Source: Bradyrhizobium sp. ISRA430
GTDB lineage: Bacteria; Pseudomonadota; Alphaproteobacteria; Rhizobiales; Xanthobacteraceae
Reading direction: 5' to 3'
DNA: 64,000 bases
Assembly (NCBI RefSeq): GCF_029909975.1
Contig: NZ_CP094516.1
Coordinates: 2,542,001 to 2,606,000, forward strand
Part shown: positions 59,379-64,000 of the stretch, piece after piece
Layout: each line of letters begins with the position of its first letter
Numbering within the stretch: the first letter of the stretch is position 1
Made by a program: the position numbers and the translations under genes
The notes under the pieces: model-generated
Seen by the model: only the letters and a program-made list of their open reading frames with translations
The model's database searches: none
What the model was told of the DNA's origin: nothing

Positions 59379-60887
59379 ATGAAGACTCTTCGCCTCGCCA
59401 CAGCAGCAGCCGCTTTCGTACTGTCGTTTGCGGCGGCCCAAGCCCAGACCACGCTGCGCATCGGCCTGGCCGAGGACCCTGACGTGCTCGATCCGACCAT
59501 AGCGCGCACCTATGTCGGACGCATCGTGTTTTCCTCGTTCTGCGACAAGCTGTTCGACATCGACGAGAAGCTCAACATCGTGCCTCAGCTCGCGCTGTCC
59601 AGCGAGACGGCCGACGACGGCAAGGCCCTTGTCATCAAGCTCAGGCCCGGCGTGAAATTCCATGACGGAGAGCCCTTCGATGCGGAAGCCGCAAAATTCT
59701 CGCTTGAACGGCACCTGACGTTCCCCGGCTCCTTCCGCAAGCCCGAGCTCGCCTCGGTCGATCATGTCGAGGTCCTCGATCCACTCACCGTCAAGCTGGC
59801 GTTGAAGGCGCCGTTCTCGCCCCTGCTTGCGCAGCTCACCGATCGTGCCGGCATGATGGTGTCGCCCAAGGCCGCGAAGGCAGCCGGCGACAAGTTCGGC
59901 CTGCATCCAGTCTGCGCCGGTCCCTACAAGTTCGTCGAGCGGGTCCAGCAGGACCGTATCGTGTTCGAGAAATTCGCCGACTACTGGAACAAGGACAACG
60001 TGTTCATCGACCGCATCGTGTTCCAGCCGATCGTCGACGCCACCGTGCGGCTGGCGAACCTGAAATCGGGCGGGCTCGACCTGATCGAGCGCGTGCTCGC
60101 CACCGACCTCAAGGAGGTGCGTGCGGACTCGCGGCTGAAGGTCGCGACTGCCATTGAGCTGGGCTATCAGGGCGTCACGCTCAACATCGGCAAGGACAAG
60201 GCCAAAGGTCCTCTCAGCCAGTCTGCGAAGGTCCGGCAGGCGCTCGATCTTGCGATCGACCGCGAGGCAATCAACCAGGTCGTGTTCAACGGCGAATTCC
60301 AGCCCGGCAATCAATGGGTCAATCCCGACCATCCCTACTACCAGAAGGCCTTTCCACTCCGTGCCCGCAACGTGGAAAAGGCCAAGGCTTTGCTGAAGGA
60401 AGCCGGCGTTACGCCACCGGTCAGCGTCGACTTCCTGGTGCCGAAAGGTGCAGAAACCGAGACGCCGGCGCAGGTGATCCAGTCGATGGCCGCGGAAGCC
60501 GGATTCGACATGAAGATCCGCGTCACTGAATTCGCAACCGGTCTCAAGCAGGCCGAAGCCGGCGATTACCAGGCCTATATGCTCGCCTGGAGCGGTCGCG
60601 TCGACCCTGACGGCAACAGCTACGTCTTCCTGCACAGCGACGCCCCGCAGAATTACAGCGGGTGGAACAATGCGCAGGCTGACAAGGCTTTGGATGAAGC
60701 CAGGCTGGTCACCGACCCCGACAAGCGCAAGGCCAGCTACGAAGCGCTGGCGAGGCTGGTCCAGGACGATGAACCAATCCTCTATCTCTACCATCGCCGC
60801 ATCATCATTGCCCACTCGACCAGGCTCGAAGGCTACAAGCAGATGCCGGACGGCCTCGTTCGCGTCATTGGCCTCAAGCTGAAGTGA
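59379..60887 (+). CDS. Peptide/nickel-type ABC transporter substrate-binding protein (importer 2)
   Basis: A 502-residue SBP_bac_5 protein with a clear Sec signal (KTLRLATAAAAFVLSFAAAQA, cleavage near AQA-QTT). TLRIGLAEDPDVLDPTIARTYV begins the mature protein and VIKLRPGVKFHDGEPFDAEAAKF is the family motif. It is distinctly different in sequence from importer 1's binding protein, so the two systems probably have different ligands. Start at ATG 59379, 22 bases after the upstream ATPase stop; the frame upstream overlaps that gene. Confidence 0.91.
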   Translation: MKTLRLATAAAAFVLSFAAAQAQTTLRIGLAEDPDVLDPTIARTYVGRIVFSSFCDKLFDIDEKLNIVPQLALSSETADDGKALVIKLRPGVKFHDGEPFDAEAAKFSLERHLTFPGSFRKPELASVDHVEVLDPLTVKLALKAPFSPLLAQLTDRAGMMVSPKAAKAAGDKFGLHPVCAGPYKFVERVQQDRIVFEKFADYWNKDNVFIDRIVFQPIVDATVRLANLKSGGLDLIERVLATDLKEVRADSRLKVATAIELGYQGVTLNIGKDKAKGPLSQSAKVRQALDLAIDREAINQVVFNGEFQPGNQWVNPDHPYYQKAFPLRARNVEKAKALLKEAGVTPPVSVDFLVPKGAETETPAQVIQSMAAEAGFDMKIRVTEFATGLKQAEAGDYQAYMLAWSGRVDPDGNSYVFLHSDAPQNYSGWNNAQADKALDEARLVTDPDKRKASYEALARLVQDDEPILYLYHRRIIIAHSTRLEGYKQMPDGLVRVIGLKLK

Positions 60888-60897
60888 CTTCGGCCGA

Positions 60898-61839
60898 ATG
60901 CTGAGCTTCCTCGCCCGCCGTCTTGCGCAGATCGTGCCGACGCTGTTCTTCGTCTCGGTGCTGATCTTCTCGCTCCAGCAATTGCTGCCGGGCGATCCCG
61001 CACTGGTGATGGCGGGCGAAGAGCGCGATCCGGCGGTCATCGAGCAAATCCGCCGTCAATACCGGCTCGATCAGCCGATTCCGGTACAATACGCCTATTG
61101 GGTCGGCGGCGTGCTCAGGGGCGATTTTGGCGAGTCGCTGCGCAACAAGATGCCGGTGCGCGAGCTGATCGCGCAGAAGCTTCCCGTCACGCTGCAGCTC
61201 GGCGCCATGGCGATCCTGATCGCATTCCTGATCGGGATTCCCGCCGGCATCGTCGCGGCCGTGAAGAAAGGGACCGCTTGGGACTACGGTGCCAACCTGT
61301 TCGCGCTGTGGGGCATCTCGACCCCGAATTTCTGGCTTGGCATCATGCTGATCTTTCTGTTCTCGATCGAGCTCGGCTGGCTGCCGGCGTCGGGCTACGT
61401 GCCGCTCACCGAGAACTGGCGCGCGAGCATAGCAGCCACCATCATGCCCGCCTTCGTGCTCGGCAATGCGATTGCCGCGATCCTGATGCGGCATACCCGC
61501 AGCGCCATGCTGCAGGTGCTCGAAAGCGATTACGTCCGCACCGCGCGCGCGAAGGGACTTTTGGAACGCTCGGTCATTCTCAAGCACGCCATGCGCAATG
61601 CACTCACACCGGTGATCACATTGGGCGCGCTCGAGCTCGGCACATTGTTATCGGGCGCCGTGCTGACCGAGCAGATCTTCTCCATTCCCGGATTCGGCAA
61701 GCTGATCGTGGATGCCGTCTTCAACCGCGACTACGCCGTCGTGCAGGGCGTCGTGCTGGTAACGGCGACGATCTACATCACGCTCAACCTGATCGCCGAT
61801 ATCGCCTATATCCTCGTCAATCCGCGACTGAGGGGTTAG
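60898..61839 (+). CDS. Peptide-type ABC transporter permease, DppB-like (importer 2)
   Basis: A 313-residue permease. LSFLARRLAQIVPTLFFVSVLIF opens it, LPGDPALVMAGE is typical of DppB/GsiC, and the ATPase-contact loop is QVLESDYVRTARAKGLLERS. It starts 10 bases after the binding-protein stop and is followed after three bases by the second permease gene. Confidence 0.91.
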   Translation: MLSFLARRLAQIVPTLFFVSVLIFSLQQLLPGDPALVMAGEERDPAVIEQIRRQYRLDQPIPVQYAYWVGGVLRGDFGESLRNKMPVRELIAQKLPVTLQLGAMAILIAFLIGIPAGIVAAVKKGTAWDYGANLFALWGISTPNFWLGIMLIFLFSIELGWLPASGYVPLTENWRASIAATIMPAFVLGNAIAAILMRHTRSAMLQVLESDYVRTARAKGLLERSVILKHAMRNALTPVITLGALELGTLLSGAVLTEQIFSIPGFGKLIVDAVFNRDYAVVQGVVLVTATIYITLNLIADIAYILVNPRLRG

Positions 61840-61842
61840 GCC

Positions 61843-62730
61843 ATGACCGACGCCGCACTCGCAGTCAGCCCCACCGCCGAGACCAACGAGCTGGACAGTC
61901 CCGCGCGGCGGGCACGCCGGCGGCTGTTCAAGCGCAAGGCGGCGGTCGCCGGCCTCGTCGTGCTCTGCTTTTTCATCGTCCTTGCGCTGTTTGCACCACT
62001 GATCGTGCCCTACGATCCCATCGCGACGAGCTGGAGCCTGGTCCGAAAGCCGCCGACGGCGCTGCACTGGTTCGGCACCGACGAGCTCGGCCGCGATATC
62101 TTGAGCCGCGTCGTCTACGGCGCACGCGCATCGCTCCTCGCGGGCCTGATCTCGGTCGCGATCGCGCTCGGCATTGGGGTGCCGCTCGGTCTTCTCGCCG
62201 GTTATCGCGGCGGCGCCATTGATGCATTAATCAGCCGCATCACGGACGCGATGCTGGCCTGCCCGTTCCTGATCCTCGCAATCGCGCTCGCGGCGTTCCT
62301 GGGGCCCAGCCTCGGCAACGCCATGATCGCGATCGGCATCTCGGCAACGCCGGTGTTCATCCGCCTGACGCGTGGCCAGGTCCTGAGTGTCAAGGCCGAG
62401 GACTATGTCGAAGCGGCGCGCGCGCTCGGCAACCCGCCCTGGCGGATTGCCTTCGCTCATATTCTGCCGAACATTCTCCCGGCGCTGCTGGTTCAGGCCA
62501 CGCTCTCGATCGCCGCCGCAATCATCGCCGAAGCGGCGCTGTCGTTCCTCGGCCTCGGCCAACAGCCGCCGGCGCCGTCCTGGGGCAGCATGCTCAACGC
62601 CGCGCAACGTTTCCTGACGCAAGCGCCCTGGATGGCCGTCTGGCCGGGCCTCGCGATCTTCCTGGTGGTGCTATCGCTGAACCTGCTGGGCGACGGCCTG
62701 CGTGATGCGCTCGATCCACGCGCGCGCTAG
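61843..62730 (+). CDS. Peptide-type ABC transporter permease, DppC-like (importer 2)
   Basis: A 295-residue permease with HWFGTDELGRDILSRVVYGARASL and the contact loop SVKAEDYVEAARALGNPPWRI, both DppC-type. It completes importer 2. Its stop overlaps the 3' end of the convergent gene at 62727 by four bases, so the long plus-strand block ends here. Confidence 0.91.
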   Translation: MTDAALAVSPTAETNELDSPARRARRRLFKRKAAVAGLVVLCFFIVLALFAPLIVPYDPIATSWSLVRKPPTALHWFGTDELGRDILSRVVYGARASLLAGLISVAIALGIGVPLGLLAGYRGGAIDALISRITDAMLACPFLILAIALAAFLGPSLGNAMIAIGISATPVFIRLTRGQVLSVKAEDYVEAARALGNPPWRIAFAHILPNILPALLVQATLSIAAAIIAEAALSFLGLGQQPPAPSWGSMLNAAQRFLTQAPWMAVWPGLAIFLVVLSLNLLGDGLRDALDPRAR

Positions 62731-63473
62731 ATGACCGTTTCCCGCATCACGCGGCGGCAATCCATCTCATATTCGAGATCGACCACCGGCGGACGCGCGA
62801 AGTGCCAAGTCAGGCCCGAACGCAGCGCGCCGCGTCGGACTAGCTCGTCGGCCAGCGCGTGATGGAAATCGTGCACGGAATAGGCCTGTACGCCCGTGGC
62901 GTCCCTCCAGCCGAAACCGAGAGCCGTCATCCGGGCCTCCATCTGTGACGTCGTGAAGCGCACCTTCTCCCGTAAACCGTCCGGGCTGAGATCACGGTAG
63001 CGCACCGTGCGCCGCTCGACATAGCTACCGCTGCCTTCGCGCGCCTCGGCACCGCCCGCGATCACGAAGGTCGGCGTCTTCGACCCCGTCGGCTTCGTGA
63101 AGGAGAACGCATAGAACGACGGCTCGGACGGCGGGTCGATCTCCGGACAGACATTGCTTCGCGCCACCGGATTGCTCGTCCCGTCGAAGATGTCCCATTC
63201 GGAGAGCGTCTTCACGTAATGCAGGTTGAACGCGCGAAAGCCCTCTTCGCTGAAAGCTGCCGGCGAGCGCAACTCGCAGGCGCAGAAGGCGGTCAGCGGG
63301 CGCCCCACTTCCCGGATGAATTTCGCAGCACGCGCAAATCCCTCGGCAAGCGGCACCAACCGATCGAATCGGACACGCTCGATCTCATAGCCGTCGTCTG
63401 CCGCTGCACCCGCAGAATACTGGAATACGGACGGGATGAAGCGATAATTGCCGGCAGAGAATTCACGCGTCAT
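62727..63473 (-). CDS. CnbZ-like protein (2-amino-5-chloromuconate deaminase-like), tentative
   Basis: A 248-residue protein. I recall NYRFIPSVFQYSAG near the N-terminus and RPLTAFCACELRSPAAFSEEGF (57-78) from proteins annotated as 2-amino-5-chloromuconate deaminase CnbZ; that memory is the only basis for the name. The protein has a Cys-Ala-Cys pair at the centre of its conserved segment and no signal peptide or membrane segment. CnbZ-type deaminases remove an amino group in the breakdown of aminoaromatic ring products. In this position next to importer 2 it could instead process an imported nitrogen compound. Convergent with the last permease gene (4-base overlap). Confidence 0.55.
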   Translation of the reverse strand: MTREFSAGNYRFIPSVFQYSAGAAADDGYEIERVRFDRLVPLAEGFARAAKFIREVGRPLTAFCACELRSPAAFSEEGFRAFNLHYVKTLSEWDIFDGTSNPVARSNVCPEIDPPSEPSFYAFSFTKPTGSKTPTFVIAGGAEAREGSGSYVERRTVRYRDLSPDGLREKVRFTTSQMEARMTALGFGWRDATGVQAYSVHDFHHALADELVRRGALRSGLTWHFARPPVVDLEYEMDCRRVMRETVI

Positions 63474-63482
63474 GTCGAGCTC

Positions 63483-64000
63483 CTAGTCCAGTTGCATGCG
63501 GACGCCCTTGGCGCCGTTGAGCAGGCGCCTGAGATGAAGGCCAGCCAGGGGATCATCGGCATGAACGCCGATCAACGCGGCGAATGCGGGCATGGCCGCG
63601 GAATCGCCTGCCTCCAGCTTGGCAAAGGCCTCGAAATATAGCGCCGTTGCGGGCGCTTCGAATTTTACCGGCGGCAGCGGCTCAAAGGCACGCAAGGGCT
63701 CACTGCGCCCGCGCAGCATCAGGTCTCCCACCGGGCGTCCCTGAAAATTCTCGGCGCTCCCGGCAATGCTCGCGCTGACGCAAATCCGCGTGCCCAGATA
63801 TTTGTTGGCGGCCTCCAGCCGCGCGGCGATGTTGATGGTATCGCCATAGGCGGTGTAGTCGAAGAAACGGTTGCCGCCGAAATTGCCGACGAGCGCCGGC
63901 CCGGCATGGACTCCGATGCGGGTGGTGCCGAAGTTCACGCCCTTGGCCTTTTGGCGTGCGCAAAAATCCTGCGCCCAGGCATCGAGATCATGGGCACAGG
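63483..64000 (-). CDS. Class III adenylate/guanylate cyclase, C-terminal part (runs off the window)
   Basis: The last 172 residues of a nucleotide cyclase; the start lies beyond 64000. Within the catalytic domain, RIGVHAGPALVGNFGGNRFFDYTAYGDTINIAARLEAANKYLG carries the conserved G-x-H-x-G-x-x-x-G and the YGDTxNxAARLE block with the Asn and Arg that position ATP and the transition state. It is followed by VGDLMLRGRSEPLRAFEPLPP and a helical TPR-like tail (GDSAAMPAFAALIGVHADDPLAGLHLRRLLN), typical of Rhizobiales cyclases. The N-terminal sensor part is not visible. It stops 9 bases upstream of the CnbZ-like gene, so the two may be co-transcribed. Confidence 0.9.
   Translation of the reverse strand, partial: CAHDLDAWAQDFCARQKAKGVNFGTTRIGVHAGPALVGNFGGNRFFDYTAYGDTINIAARLEAANKYLGTRICVSASIAGSAENFQGRPVGDLMLRGRSEPLRAFEPLPPVKFEAPATALYFEAFAKLEAGDSAAMPAFAALIGVHADDPLAGLHLRRLLNGAKGVRMQLD

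Overview
The window reads as chromosomal DNA of a high-GC alphaproteobacterium, most likely Bradyrhizobium or a close relative in the Nitrobacteraceae. This rests on the gene content (many ABC importers with twin sets of permeases and ATPases, an aap-type amino-acid importer, a paa operon, a self-sufficient CYP102-type P450, a PHA synthase/PhaE pair and a phasin) and on several families of palindromic intergenic repeats. It is inference without a database search. I see no phage, insertion sequence, CRISPR, rRNA or tRNA.

Layout. (1) 1-2.65 kb, minus: end of a branched-chain amino-acid type ABC importer (permease fragment and binding protein) and a DUF1445 hydro-lyase. (2) 2.77-10.8 kb: a LysR regulator behind a perfect palindrome, then an M20 amidohydrolase, a D-2-hydroxyacid dehydrogenase and an Ldh-family dehydrogenase, a divergent tartrate/isopropylmalate-type dehydrogenase and SDR, and an amidase. 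This looks like a catabolic set for a ureido, carbamoyl or hydroxy acid. (3) 10.96-16.6 kb: aapM and aapQ diverge from an RpiR regulator, an aminotransferase and aapJ; no ATPase gene is present. (4) 16.7-22.95 kb: an Asp/Glu-racemase-like protein, then a TetR regulator diverging from ferredoxin, P450, MFS transporter, sulfite-oxidase-like protein and a hydrolase-OsmC fusion. (5) 22.96-26.4 kb: a frameshifted MocR-type regulator diverging from an EamA transporter, then a YeeE/YedE transporter. (6) 26.4-34.4 kb, minus: complete phenylacetate catabolic set paaX-A-B-C-D-E-I-K with a quinone oxidoreductase downstream.

(7) 34.6-48.6 kb is a lipid and carbon-storage region: two paralogous alpha/beta hydrolases, DUF445, a phasin, a GNAT protein, phaC and a short PhaE-like partner, a methyltransferase, and a minus-strand run of DUF6489, hydrolase, wax ester synthase/DGAT, epoxide hydrolase and a P450-reductase fusion. 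(8) 49.0-62.7 kb, plus: two complete peptide-type ABC importers in mirrored gene order around a gamma-glutamyltransferase-like protein that lacks a signal peptide and a DUF1028 protein. (9) 62.7-64 kb, minus: a CnbZ-like protein and the end of a class III nucleotide cyclase.

The strongest leads are the CYP102-epoxide hydrolase-WS/DGAT operon, the importer/gamma-glutamyltransferase block, the single-base frameshift in the MocR regulator, a hairpin that hides the ribosome binding site between the P450 and the MFS gene, the miniature class III-like PHA synthase, and several sharply defined palindromes in divergent promoters. Gene starts were adjusted where a Shine-Dalgarno sequence, a stop-start overlap or family homology pointed to an internal start.
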